Below, in pieces: positions 7,399 to 16,042 of a stretch of DNA of 64,000 nt. The stretch is from NCBI RefSeq assembly GCF_027497495.1, contig NZ_CP114205.1:434001-498000 (forward strand), read 5' to 3'. Both the position numbers and the translations under genes were made by a program. The DNA is from Streptomyces tubercidicus. Its GTDB lineage: Bacteria; Actinomycetota; Actinomycetes; Streptomycetales; Streptomycetaceae. Below the pieces are notes generated by a model, which did not search any database, was not told the DNA's origin, and saw nothing but the letters and a program-made list of their open reading frames with translations. The first letter of the stretch is position 1; each line of letters starts with the position of its first letter.

Positions 7399-7824
7399 AT
7401 GAGTGATCTCCACATCCGCCACGCCACTCTCCCGGACATCGAAGCCGTGCTGCAGTTCTGGCGCGACGCCGCGGAAGGAACGAGCATCAGCGACGACCAC
7501 GACGGAGTGGCCCGACTCATCACACGAGACCCCGAAGCCCTGCTCCTCGCCGAGCGCGACGGCGTCCTCACCGGAACCGTCATAGCCGGCTTCGACGGAT
7601 GGCGATGCTCCGCCTACCGACTCGCCGTACACCCCGACCACCGTCGGCAAGGCATCGCCACCGCCCTGCTGGAAGCCGCAGAACAACGCTTCACCGCCCT
7701 CGGCGGGCGACGCGCCGACGCCATGGTCCTGGAAGCCAACGAGCAGGCCCACCACACGTGGGCCGCAGCTGGCTACCATCGCGAGAACCACTGGCGGCGC
7801 TGGGTCAAGCCGCTCGACGGCTGA
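7399..7824 (+). CDS. GNAT family N-acetyltransferase
   Basis: The 141-residue protein is a single GNAT domain. It has RLAVHPDHRRQGIATALLEAA, where RRQGIA (82-87) is the pyrophosphate-binding motif of acetyl-CoA, and a C-terminal NEQAHHTWAAAGYHRE typical of motif B. Its substrate is unknown. The ATG at 7399 matches the start of the truncated copy at 5571. A clean hairpin terminator follows at 7849-7875, so it is a one-gene unit. Confidence 0.88.
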   Translation: MSDLHIRHATLPDIEAVLQFWRDAAEGTSISDDHDGVARLITRDPEALLLAERDGVLTGTVIAGFDGWRCSAYRLAVHPDHRRQGIATALLEAAEQRFTALGGRRADAMVLEANEQAHHTWAAAGYHRENHWRRWVKPLDG

Positions 7825-7848
7825 GCGCGGTATTCGACGATCCTGCAC

Positions 7849-7875
7849 GAGCCCGTCCCGGTCCGGGGCGGGCTC
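7849..7875 (+). terminator. Rho-independent-like terminator after GNAT
   Basis: GAGCCCG (7849-7855) pairs with CGGGCTC at the right end, continued inward by CCCGG/CCGGG with a G-T pair and a minimal loop, and followed by a short T-run. It begins 25 bases past the GNAT stop. Confidence 0.8.
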
Positions 7876-8037
7876 TTTACTCACCGGCAACTTTGCTGAT
7901 CCTTTACCATGGTGTTCCCCCATTCAGTGAAAGGTGTGTGAGCGTCCAGCCATGGGCGAGCCTCCCAGTTGTCGATCATCCTCCCGACAGAGCGCGAACC
8001 TCCCGATCCTGTTCGATCATGGGACGGAGGTGACTCG

Positions 8038-9381
8038 ATGACCGACCTGCTCCTTCTGGGTGTGGCGCTCCTCCTGACCCTGGCCTGTGGTGTCTTCGTC
8101 GCGGCGGAGTTCTCGCTGACGACCGTCGAGCGCAGCGACCTCGAACGCGCCGCCGAGCGCGGTGAGCGGGGCGCGGACAGCGCCCTGAAGGCGGTGCGCG
8201 GTCTCACCTTCCAGCTCTCCGGCGCCCAGCTGGGCATCACCGTCACCGGCCTGGTCATCGGCATGCTCTCCAAACCGGCCATCGCCACGCTGCTGGCGGG
8301 ACCGCTGGATGCCATGAGCCTGCCCCGTTCGGTGGCGGATTCCCTGACCCTGGTCCTCGGTACGGCGATCTCCACGGTCGTCCTGATGGTCGTCGGCGAA
8401 CTGGTCCCGAAGAACTGGGCCATCTCCCATCCGCTGAGCGTCGCGAGGAAGGTCGCCACCGCCCAGCGCGGTTTCAGCGCCGCCTTCCGGCCGCTGATCC
8501 GGCACCTCAACAACACCGCCAACCGCACGGTCCGCCGGATGGACCTGGAGCCCGCCGAGGAGCTGGCCTCGGCCCGCGGCCCGCAGGAGCTGGTGGCGCT
8601 GGCCCGGCACTCCGCCAAGGAGGGCGCGCTGGAGCCGGACACCGCCGAACTCTTCGTCCGCACCCTCAACCTCGCCGATCTGAACGCGGAGAACGTCATG
8701 ACACCGCGGGTGCAGGTGATCGCGCTGGAGGTGCAGTCCACCGCGGAGGACGTGGCCAATGCGACCCGGGCGACCGGGCTGTCCCGCTTCCCCGTCTACC
8801 GCGGCAGCCTGGACAGTGTCGTCGGGGTGGCGCACATCAAGGACGTGCTGGCCATCCCGGCCGAGCGCCGCCCCCGCCATCCGGTCTCCGAGCTGGTCCG
8901 CGAGCCGCTGCTGGTCCCCGCGACACTGGCCGTCGACCGGCTGCTGGACCGGCTCTCCGGCAGGCGCACGATGGCCGTGGTCATCGACGAATACGGCGGT
9001 ACGGCGGGCGTGGTGACGCTGGAGGACATCGTCGAGGAAGTGGTCGGCGAGGTCCGCGACGAACACGACCCGCTGGAGACCCCCGACCTGGCGCCGGCCG
9101 GCAGCGACGCGGAGGGCCGCAAGGTCTACCAGGCCGATGGCGCCGCGCGCACCGACCAGCTGGAGCGGATCGGCCTGCGGCTGCCGGACGGCCCGTACGA
9201 GACCCTCGCCGGTCTCATCGCCACCGAGCTCGGCCGGATACCGAAGGACGGCGACACCCTGGAGGTGGCCGGCTGGTCGATGGATGTCCTGGACGCCACC
9301 GGCCACCGCGCGGCGCGGGTGCTGCTGCACGCCCCGCTGCCGGGCAGCACCGACGAGCAGGAGAAGGAGGCCCGCCGATGA
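8038..9381 (+). CDS. CNNM/HlyC-CorC family membrane protein with CBS domains (first of pair)
   Basis: The 447-residue protein has an N-terminal CNNM transmembrane domain (about residues 1-190, with FVAAEFSLTTVERS and AQLGITVTGLVIG), two CBS domains (about 200-330, with NVMTPRVQVIAL and MAVVIDEYGGTAGVVTLEDIVEEVVGE), and a C-terminal CorC_HlyC transporter-associated domain. CNNM proteins are linked to Mg2+/Co2+ export, and the CBS pair binds adenine nucleotides. The old label 'hemolysin' is historical. Start 8038 has GGAGG at a good distance. It overlaps its downstream paralogue by 4 bases. Confidence 0.9.
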   Translation: MTDLLLLGVALLLTLACGVFVAAEFSLTTVERSDLERAAERGERGADSALKAVRGLTFQLSGAQLGITVTGLVIGMLSKPAIATLLAGPLDAMSLPRSVADSLTLVLGTAISTVVLMVVGELVPKNWAISHPLSVARKVATAQRGFSAAFRPLIRHLNNTANRTVRRMDLEPAEELASARGPQELVALARHSAKEGALEPDTAELFVRTLNLADLNAENVMTPRVQVIALEVQSTAEDVANATRATGLSRFPVYRGSLDSVVGVAHIKDVLAIPAERRPRHPVSELVREPLLVPATLAVDRLLDRLSGRRTMAVVIDEYGGTAGVVTLEDIVEEVVGEVRDEHDPLETPDLAPAGSDAEGRKVYQADGAARTDQLERIGLRLPDGPYETLAGLIATELGRIPKDGDTLEVAGWSMDVLDATGHRAARVLLHAPLPGSTDEQEKEARR

Positions 9382-10397
9382 CCGCGGTCCAGCTGTTCGT
9401 GGGTCTGCTGACGCTGGTCGTCAACGCCTTCTTCGTGGGCGCCGAGTTCGCCCTGATCTCGGTGCGCCGCAGCCAGATCGAGCCGTACGCCGAGCGCGGA
9501 GACCGCCGGGCGACCAGTGTGCTGTGGGGGTTGCAGCATGTCTCGGCGCTGCTCGCGGCGGCTCAGTTGGGCATCACGCTGTGCACCCTGGTGCTGGGCG
9601 CGGTCGCCGAGCCCGCCATCGCCCATCTGCTGGAACCGGTGTTCCATTCGGTGGGCATCTCGACTGCGCTGATCCACCCGATCTCGTTCGTGATCGCGCT
9701 GTCGCTGGCCACCTATCTGCACATGCTCTTCGGCGAGATGGTGCCGAAGAACGTCGCGCTGGCCGAGCCGGTACGCAGCGCCCTGGTGCTCGGCCCGCCG
9801 CTGATCGCCCTGACCCGGGCGCTGCGCCCGGCGATCTTCGCGATCAACGCGCTGGCCAACGGGCTGCTCAAGCTGATGCGGGTGGAGACCAAGGACGAGG
9901 TGGCCGCGACCTTCTCGGACGACCAGCTCGCGAAGATGGTCGAGGACTCCCGGGCGGCCGGGCTGCTCGACGAGCGGGCGCAGGAGCGGCTGCGCGACGC
10001 ACTGGAGCTGGGCCGCCGCCCGGTCCGGGAGGTGCTGCTGCCGGTCGGGAAGGTCGTCTCCGCACAGATGGGGATCACCCCCGAGGGGCTGGAGCGGCTG
10101 GCCGCCGAGTCCGGCTTCTCGCGCTTCCCCGTGGTCGACGACACCCAGCGCATCCTGGGCTATCTGCATGTCAAGGACGCCCTGGACGCGAGCCCCCGCG
10201 CGGTGCCCTTCCCGGTCTCCGCGCTGCGCCCGATCGCCCGGGTGAAGGCCGCGACGCTGCTGGACGACGTACTGACGGCGATGCGCGGGTCCCGTACGCA
10301 TCTGGCCGCGGTGATCGGTGACGACGGTCGGCTGGCCGGGCTGGTGACGATGGAGGACGTGCTCCGGGGGCTGGTGCTGCAACGCCCGGCGGCCTGA
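9378..10397 (+). CDS. CNNM/HlyC-CorC family membrane protein with CBS domains (second of pair)
   Basis: This 339-residue paralogue has the same CNNM membrane domain (VGAEFALISVRRSQIE, AQLGITLCTLVLG, FGEMVPKNVALAEP) and a CBS pair ending VTMEDVLRGL. It stops there: the C-terminal CorC_HlyC domain of its partner is absent. The ATGA overlap means the two are co-translated, and tandem CNNM pairs may form heterodimers. A 13-base-pair hairpin terminator lies 27 bases downstream. Confidence 0.9.
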   Translation: MTAVQLFVGLLTLVVNAFFVGAEFALISVRRSQIEPYAERGDRRATSVLWGLQHVSALLAAAQLGITLCTLVLGAVAEPAIAHLLEPVFHSVGISTALIHPISFVIALSLATYLHMLFGEMVPKNVALAEPVRSALVLGPPLIALTRALRPAIFAINALANGLLKLMRVETKDEVAATFSDDQLAKMVEDSRAAGLLDERAQERLRDALELGRRPVREVLLPVGKVVSAQMGITPEGLERLAAESGFSRFPVVDDTQRILGYLHVKDALDASPRAVPFPVSALRPIARVKAATLLDDVLTAMRGSRTHLAAVIGDDGRLAGLVTMEDVLRGLVLQRPAA

Positions 10398-10424
10398 GGA
10401 GGAGGCGCCGAAGCACGACCGATA

Positions 10425-10457
10425 GGGGGAGCCCGGCATCTTGAGCCGGGCTCCCCC
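10425..10457 (+). terminator. terminator after the CNNM pair
   Basis: A perfect 13-base-pair stem (GGGGGAGCCCGGC at 10425-10437 with 10445-10457) and a 7-base loop. It sits 27 bases after the second CNNM stop. Confidence 0.8.
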
Positions 10458-10571
10458 GTCGTCGAGCAGCATCTCGGTGATCACGCGGACCTGGCGGCGG
10501 TTGGCCTGCTGGTAGCTGATCATCGCCCGCGCATAGGCGACGATCGCCTCCCGAGGTCGCGGCGTACCCAC
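10440..10571 (-). pseudogene. possible remnant of a TetR-family regulator
   Basis: On the minus strand the frame reads REAIVAYARAMISYQQANRR then VITEMLLDDGGARL, which has the feel of the middle helices of a TetR ligand-binding domain. There is no helix-turn-helix region upstream and the frame runs into the CNNM gene downstream, so any gene would be broken at both ends. It overlaps the hairpin at 10425-10457. The similarity is judged by eye only. Confidence 0.3.
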
Positions 10572-10666
10572 GGGTCGAGATCAGGAGACCGTACACCGCA
10601 AGACATCACTGAACCCCGGGGACCGGGCATACCGCGCGGTACGGCGGGCGGTAGGATCACCGCGCC

Positions 10667-11467
10667 ATGGAGATGAATGCCCGTTACACCAGTTTCGTCG
10701 CGGTCGGCGACAGCTTCACCGAAGGCATGTCGGACGGCCTGCCGGACGGCTCGTACCGCGGCTGGGCCGATCTGCTCGCCGCCCGGCTGGCGGCCGCGGC
10801 CCGGCCGTCGCCCGGGGCCCCCGAGGCCACCCCGGCGTTCCGCTACGCCAATCTCGCGGTCCGCGGCAAGCTCATCGGGCAGATCGCCGACGAGCAGTGC
10901 GGTCCGGCGGCCGCGATGGGCGCCGATCTGGTGACGCTGGTCGGCGGGCTCAATGACGTTCTGCGGCCCAAGTGCGATGTGGAGCAGGTCTGCGCCCGGT
11001 TCGAGGACGCGGCCGGGCAGCTGGCCAGGGGTGGTGGGCAGCTGGTGCTGATGCGCAGCCCGGGGCGTCAGGGGCCCGTACTGGAGCGCTTCCGACCGCG
11101 CATGGAGCAGCTGTTCACGCGGATCGACGAGGTGGCCGCCCGGCACGGCGCGCTGGTCGTGGACCTGTACGCGTCACGGGCGCTCTCCGACCCGCGGCTG
11201 TGGGCCGACGACCGGCTGCATCTGAACGCCGAGGGGCACCACCGGGTGGCGGAGGCCGTCTGGCAGGCGCTCGGACTGGCCGCCGCGTCGGACTGGGACG
11301 CGCCGCTGCCGGCCGCCGCCCCGCCGGGCTGGGGTGCACGGCGGGCCGCGGATCTGCGGTTCGCGCGGGAGCATCTGGTGCCGTGGGTGGGCCGGCGGCT
11401 CACCGGCCGGTCCTCGGGTGACGGACGTCCGGCCAAGCGCCCCGAGCTGCTGCCGTACGAGGGCTGA
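10667..11467 (+). CDS. SGNH/GDSL-family hydrolase
   Basis: This 266-residue esterase/lipase-like protein has block I VAVGDSFTEG with the nucleophile Ser16, block III GGLNDVLRP with the oxyanion Asn, and block V DDRLHLNAEGHH with the catalytic Asp and His. No signal peptide or anchor is evident, so it is probably cytoplasmic. It might hydrolyse acyl or acetyl esters; the substrate is unknown. ATG 10667 is favoured, with MEMNARYTSF placing block I at the N-terminus as usual. It stands alone 104 bases before purB. Confidence 0.9.
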   Translation: MEMNARYTSFVAVGDSFTEGMSDGLPDGSYRGWADLLAARLAAAARPSPGAPEATPAFRYANLAVRGKLIGQIADEQCGPAAAMGADLVTLVGGLNDVLRPKCDVEQVCARFEDAAGQLARGGGQLVLMRSPGRQGPVLERFRPRMEQLFTRIDEVAARHGALVVDLYASRALSDPRLWADDRLHLNAEGHHRVAEAVWQALGLAAASDWDAPLPAAAPPGWGARRAADLRFAREHLVPWVGRRLTGRSSGDGRPAKRPELLPYEG

Positions 11468-11571
11468 CACCCGGAGTCGCCGGGACCCTGGCCCCCGCAC
11501 CCTGGCCTGGAGGAACGTACAACCGGGACCGGGGCGCTGGCCTGCGCAATTCGCCAGTAGACTCTGACCAC

Positions 11572-13014
11572 GTGACTGCTGTGTCTGCGAAGCCTCGCAT
11601 CCCCAATGTCCTGGCCGGCCGCTACGCCTCCGCGGAGCTGGCCGTGCTGTGGTCCCCCGAATACAAGGTCAAGCTGGAGCGGAAGCTGTGGCTTGCCGTG
11701 CTGCGTGCACAGAAGGACCTGGGGGTGGAGGTCCCCGAGCAGGCGCTGGCCGACTACGAGCGGGTGCTGGACACCGTCGACCTGGCCTCCATCGCCGAGC
11801 GCGAGAAGGTCACCCGGCACGACGTCAAGGCCCGCATCGAGGAGTTCAACGCCCTGGCCGGCCATGAGCAGGTCCACAAGGGCATGACCTCCCGCGACCT
11901 GACGGAGAACGTCGAGCAGCTGCAGGTGCGGCTGTCGCTGGAGCTGATGCGGGACCGTACGGTCGCCGTGCTGGCGCGTCTGGGCTCGCTGGCCGCCCAG
12001 CACGCCGAGCTGGTCATGGCGGGCCGCTCGCACAATGTCGCCGCGCAGACCACAACCCTCGGCAAGCGTTTCGCGACCGCCGCGGACGAGCTGCTGGTGG
12101 CGTTCGCCCGGCTGGAGGAGCTGCTCTCCCGCTACCCGCTGCGCGGCATCAAGGGCCCGGTCGGCACCGCCCAGGACATGCTGGACCTGCTGGGTGGGGA
12201 CGCCGCCAAGCTCGCCGACCTGGAGCAGCGGATCGCCGGGCACCTCGGCTTCGGCCAGGCGTTCACCTCCGTCGGCCAGGTCTACCCGCGGTCGCTGGAC
12301 TACGAAGTGGTGACCTCGCTGGTGCAGCTGGCCGCCGCCCCGTCCTCGCTGGCCAAGACCATCCGGCTGATGGCCGGGCACGAGCTGGTCACCGAGGGCT
12401 TCAAGCCCGGCCAGGTCGGCTCCTCGGCGATGCCGCACAAGATGAACACCCGCTCCTGCGAGCGCGTCAACGGCCTGATGGTGATCCTGCGCGGCTATGC
12501 CTCGATGGCCGGTGAGCTCTCCGGCGACCAGTGGAACGAGGGCGATGTGTCCTGCTCCGTGGTGCGCCGGGTCGCCCTGCCGGACTCCTTCTTCGCGCTG
12601 GACGGTCTGCTGGAGACGTTCCTGACCGTGCTCGACGAGTTCGGCGCGTTCCCCGCCGTCATCGCCCGCGAGCTGGACCGCTATCTGCCCTTCCTCGCCA
12701 CGACGAAGGTGCTGATGGGCGCCGTCCGCGCCGGTGTGGGCCGCGAGGAGGCGCACGAGGCGATCAAGGAGAACGCGGTCGCCTCGGCGCTGGCCATGCG
12801 GGAGCAGGGCGCGGAGCGCAACGAGCTGCTGGACAAGCTCGCCGCCGATGCGCGGATCCCGCTGGACAAGGCGGAGTTGGACGCCCTGATGGCGGACAAG
12901 CTCTCCTTCACCGGCGCGGCGGCCGACCAGGTGGCGGCCGTCGTCGCCCGGATCGAGGAGATCGCCAAGCAGCACCCGGAGGCCGCGGCATACACCCCCG
13001 GCTCGATCCTCTGA
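11572..13014 (+). CDS. purB: PurB, adenylosuccinate lyase
   Basis: PurB catalyses two fumarate-releasing steps of purine synthesis: SAICAR to AICAR, and adenylosuccinate to AMP. The 480-residue protein has the superfamily signature GSSAMPHKMNTRSCERV, the catalytic-His region MAGRSHNVAAQ, and HEQVHKGMTSRDLTENV. Length fits the long actinobacterial form. The GTG at 11572 is used; the N-terminus then reads as IPNVLAGRYAS after about 8 residues, the usual start of the fold. The mug gene follows after 11 bases. Confidence 0.96.
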   Translation: MTAVSAKPRIPNVLAGRYASAELAVLWSPEYKVKLERKLWLAVLRAQKDLGVEVPEQALADYERVLDTVDLASIAEREKVTRHDVKARIEEFNALAGHEQVHKGMTSRDLTENVEQLQVRLSLELMRDRTVAVLARLGSLAAQHAELVMAGRSHNVAAQTTTLGKRFATAADELLVAFARLEELLSRYPLRGIKGPVGTAQDMLDLLGGDAAKLADLEQRIAGHLGFGQAFTSVGQVYPRSLDYEVVTSLVQLAAAPSSLAKTIRLMAGHELVTEGFKPGQVGSSAMPHKMNTRSCERVNGLMVILRGYASMAGELSGDQWNEGDVSCSVVRRVALPDSFFALDGLLETFLTVLDEFGAFPAVIARELDRYLPFLATTKVLMGAVRAGVGREEAHEAIKENAVASALAMREQGAERNELLDKLAADARIPLDKAELDALMADKLSFTGAAADQVAAVVARIEEIAKQHPEAAAYTPGSIL

Positions 13015-13025
13015 CGCGAGGAGCC

Positions 13026-13583
13026 GTGCGCTTCACCCCCGAAGAGCTCGAAGCCGCTCGCGGCCGCCTCGTCCCGGACGTGGCCGCGAGCGGCCTTCGC
13101 GTGCTCTTCTGCGGTATCAACCCCGGGCTGATGACGGCGGCCACCGGCCACCACTTCGCCCGGCCCGGCAACAGGTTCTGGCCGGTCCTGCACGCGGCCG
13201 GCTTCACGCCGCGTCAATTCCGCCCCGCCGAGCAGGAAGAGCTGCTCGCCCATGGCCTCGGCATCACCAATGTGGTGGCGCGGGCGACGGCCAAGGCCGA
13301 TGAGCTGACCGCGCAGGAGTACCGCGAGGGCGGCCGGCTGCTGGCCGAGAAGGTGGCGCGGCTGCGGCCCCGCTGGCTCGCCGTCGCCGGTGTCACGGCG
13401 TATCGCGTGGCCTTCGACGACAAGAAGGCCGCGATCGGGCCGCAGCAGCGCACGCTGGGCAATACCCGCGTCTGGGCCCTGCCCAACCCCAGTGGTCTGA
13501 ACGCCCATTGGACGGTGGCGACCATGGCGGAGGAGTACGGACGGCTGCGCGCGGCGGCGTTCGCGGAGGGTGACGGGGAATAG
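13026..13583 (+). CDS. mug: Mug, G/U mismatch-specific uracil-DNA glycosylase
   Basis: This 185-residue DNA-repair protein has the MUG/TDG motif CGINPGLMTA (about residues 29-38, with the active-site Asn) and the second motif LPNPSGLNAHW that contacts the widowed base. It excises uracil or thymine opposite guanine. GTG 13026 gives the usual family length and lies 11 bases past the purB stop, so the two genes are probably co-transcribed. An extended frame upstream only overlaps purB. Confidence 0.92.
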   Translation: MRFTPEELEAARGRLVPDVAASGLRVLFCGINPGLMTAATGHHFARPGNRFWPVLHAAGFTPRQFRPAEQEELLAHGLGITNVVARATAKADELTAQEYREGGRLLAEKVARLRPRWLAVAGVTAYRVAFDDKKAAIGPQQRTLGNTRVWALPNPSGLNAHWTVATMAEEYGRLRAAAFAEGDGE

Positions 13584-13643
13584 GGCGGACGGTGGGTTGG
13601 GCTACGGCTCAGCGTCTGGGGCGGGCGGATAAAGCCGTCCACC

Positions 13644-13665
13644 GTTCGGCCGGCCGTCATTTCGA
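13644..13665 (+). promoter_or_regulatory. possible degenerate PHO box upstream of the phosphoesterase
   Basis: Two adjacent 11-base units (13644-13654 and 13655-13665) each match about 8 of 11 positions of the Streptomyces PhoP direct-repeat consensus. They lie about 80 bases upstream of a secreted phosphoesterase, where phosphate control would make sense. The match is weaker than at 22665-22686. Confidence 0.3.
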
Positions 13666-13681
13666 AGGCATGTACATGCCT
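13666..13681. promoter_or_regulatory. perfect 16-base palindrome upstream of the phosphoesterase
   Basis: AGGCATGTACATGCCT is its own reverse complement and lies 60 bases upstream of the GTG start of the secreted phosphoesterase. The size and position suit an operator for a dimeric repressor. Confidence 0.45.
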
Positions 13682-13741
13682 ATCTGACGGCTCTACTCTG
13701 ACGCCGCCCGCGCACGCCCCCACTCCCGTACGGAGACCACC

Positions 13742-14674
13742 GTGCCTGCCACGCCCGCGTCGTCCCCCACCGCCGTGCCGCCCTCCTCCCACCGCATCCG
13801 CCGCTCCCGCCGCCGCAACGTCACCGCACTCGCCGGGGCGTTCGCCCTGGCCACCGCCGGTCTCGGCATCTGGGCGGGGAACGGCTTCGGCGCCGAGGCC
13901 GCCGCGGCCGCCGTGCCCACCCCCGACCATGTCGTCGTGGTGGTCTTCGAGAACCACGCCTACGACCAGGTGATGGGCGCCTCCGGCGCGCCGTACATCA
14001 ACTCCCTTGCCTCCGGTGGCGCCAGTCTGACCGCCTCCTACGCCGAAACCCACCCCAGCCAGCCCAACTACTACGCCCTTTTCTCCGGCGACACCCAGGG
14101 CGTCACCGACGACAGCTGCGTCGACCCGGGATTCAGCGACGCCCCCAACCTCGCCTCCGAGCTGACCGCGGCCGGCAAGTCCTGGGCCAGCTACAACGAG
14201 TCGCTGCCCGCCGAGGGCTCGACCACCTGCAAGAGCGGCAAGTACGCCCAGAAGCACAACCCGTGGTTCGGCTTCAGCAATGTCCCCACCGGGTCGGCAC
14301 ACACCGTGGACGCCTTCCCCAGCGACTTCTCGAAGCTGCCCACCGTCTCGTTCGTCGTACCGAACCTGTGCAGCGATATGCACGACTGCTCGGTGTCCAC
14401 GGGCGACAGCTGGCTGAAGGACCACCTCAAGAGCTACGCCGACTGGGCCAAGACCCACAACAGTCTGCTGCTGCTCACCTTCGACGAGGACAACCGGCTC
14501 AGCGGCAACCGCATCCCGACCGTGCTGTACGGCGAGCCCGTGCGGGCCGGTGCCACTTCGGACACCACCTACAACCACTACGACGTGCTGCGCACCCTTG
14601 AGGACATGTACGGCACCTCGCACGCGGGCCAGGCCGCCGACGCCAAGGACATCAGCGGTATCTGGGCCGGCTGA
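13742..14674 (+). CDS. secreted phosphoesterase (acid phosphatase/phospholipase C-like)
   Basis: The 310-residue protein has a basic N-terminus and a hydrophobic segment (about residues 27-50) ending in an Ala-rich cleavage region, so it should be exported. The mature part belongs to the alkaline-phosphatase superfamily phosphoesterase group: VVVVVFENHAYDQVMG near the start, ETHPSQPNYYALFSG, and LTFDEDN with TYNHYDVLRTLEDMYG near the end. These are metal-binding regions of AcpA/PLC-type enzymes. It probably releases phosphate from phospho-esters outside the cell. The upstream region carries a possible PHO box and a perfect palindrome. The MFS gene follows after 3 bases. Confidence 0.85.
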   Translation: MPATPASSPTAVPPSSHRIRRSRRRNVTALAGAFALATAGLGIWAGNGFGAEAAAAAVPTPDHVVVVVFENHAYDQVMGASGAPYINSLASGGASLTASYAETHPSQPNYYALFSGDTQGVTDDSCVDPGFSDAPNLASELTAAGKSWASYNESLPAEGSTTCKSGKYAQKHNPWFGFSNVPTGSAHTVDAFPSDFSKLPTVSFVVPNLCSDMHDCSVSTGDSWLKDHLKSYADWAKTHNSLLLLTFDEDNRLSGNRIPTVLYGEPVRAGATSDTTYNHYDVLRTLEDMYGTSHAGQAADAKDISGIWAG

Positions 14675-14677
14675 CCC

Positions 14678-16042
14678 GTGTATCTCGCAGACGGCCGCCC
14701 GGCCCCGGCCACCTCTGATGCGCCGGGCGGCCGAATCGCCGGACGCGGCCGCCGCGCCACAGCCGCCGTCCCCTCCACGGTGCTGGTCCTGGGCGTGGTC
14801 AGCCTCATCACCGATATCTCCTCGGAGATGGTCACGGCCGTGCTCCCGCTGTACCTCGTCGCCGAACTCGGGCTGTCCCCGCTGGGGTTCGGCGTACTGG
14901 ACGGGGTCTACAACGGGGTGAGCGCGCTGGTGCGGCTGGTGGGCGGCCGGCTGTCGGACCGGGGCGGGGGCGGGGGCCACAAGGCGGTGGCCGCGGTGGG
15001 GTACGGGCTCTCCGCGCTCTGCAAGCCGCTGTTGCTGCTGGTGCACTCGTTGCCGCTGATCGGGGTGGTGCTGGCGGTGGACCGGACCGGCAAGGGGCTG
15101 CGGACCGCACCACGGGACGCGATGATCTCGCTGGCCGCCGAACCGGCGACCCGTGGCCGGGCGTTCGGGGTGCACCGGGCGATGGACACCGCGGGCGCGC
15201 TGTGCGGCCCGCTGGTGGCGTTTCTGCTGCTGCGGGCGGCGGCCGAGGGCTATGACGCGGTGTTCACGGTCAGCTTCTGTGTCGCCGTACTGGGTGTGGT
15301 CGTCCTTCTGCTGTTCGTCCCGGGCCGCACCGTTCCGGGCCGCACCGTCCCGGGCCGCGCGCTGCCCGCCGCCCGCGCCCTGCCCGCCGCCGAGGACACC
15401 GCCGGACGGGCCCCGGACGGACCGCGGACGCCGGTCCGTGCCCTGCTGGGCCGACCGCAGATACGCCGACTGACCGCCTGCGCCGTCCTGCTCGGGCTGA
15501 CCACCGTCAGCGACTCCTTCCTGTATCTGGCCCTGCAGCGGCGGCTGGACCTCCCGGTGGGGTGGTTTCCGCTGCTCCCGCTGGGCACCGCCGCGGCGTT
15601 TCTGTCGCTGGCGGTACCGATGGGGGCGATCGCCGACCGGATCGGCCGGCGGCGGCTGTTCGTGGCCGGGCATCTGGTGCTGCTGTGCGCCTATGGGCTG
15701 CTGTTGGCGCCCTTCGGCGGTGGTGCGGCGCTGGTGGGTGCCGTGCTCGTGCTGCATGGCGCGTTCTATGCGGCGACCGACGGAGTGCTGGCCGCCGCGA
15801 CCGCCGACGCGGCGCCCGAGGACGCCCGTGGCAGCGGTCTGGCGGTGGTGCAGACCGGTCAGACGGCCGCCCGCTTCGTCTGTTCGCTCACCTTCGGCGC
15901 CGCCTGGACGGCCTGGGGCGACCGCACCGCCGTCCTCGCCGCGGCCGTTGGACTGGCCCTGGCCGCGGCTCTCAGCGCCCGGCTGCTGCGGCCGGCCGGA
16001 CCGGCCACGGCCCCGAACTCCCCCTCGGAGCACACACCGTGA
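14678..16042 (+). CDS. MFS transporter
   Basis: This 454-residue membrane protein has about 12 predicted helices. The MFS loop-2/3 signature is present as VRLVGGRLSDRGGGGGHK, and RTGKGLRTAPRDAMISLA marks a subfamily seen in drug/metabolite exporters. A Pro/Ala-rich linker with repeated GRTVPGR units lies between the two halves. The GTG start is 3 bases after the phosphoesterase, and its stop overlaps the next gene by 4 bases, so three genes form one operon. Substrate unknown. Confidence 0.85.
   Translation: MYLADGRPAPATSDAPGGRIAGRGRRATAAVPSTVLVLGVVSLITDISSEMVTAVLPLYLVAELGLSPLGFGVLDGVYNGVSALVRLVGGRLSDRGGGGGHKAVAAVGYGLSALCKPLLLLVHSLPLIGVVLAVDRTGKGLRTAPRDAMISLAAEPATRGRAFGVHRAMDTAGALCGPLVAFLLLRAAAEGYDAVFTVSFCVAVLGVVVLLLFVPGRTVPGRTVPGRALPAARALPAAEDTAGRAPDGPRTPVRALLGRPQIRRLTACAVLLGLTTVSDSFLYLALQRRLDLPVGWFPLLPLGTAAAFLSLAVPMGAIADRIGRRRLFVAGHLVLLCAYGLLLAPFGGGAALVGAVLVLHGAFYAATDGVLAAATADAAPEDARGSGLAVVQTGQTAARFVCSLTFGAAWTAWGDRTAVLAAAVGLALAAALSARLLRPAGPATAPNSPSEHTP

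Noticed and set aside
13214..16033. 939-codon antisense frame opposite the phosphoesterase and MFS genes
   Set aside because: Gly/Arg/Gln/His-rich translation typical of the antisense of a high-GC gene; no domain.
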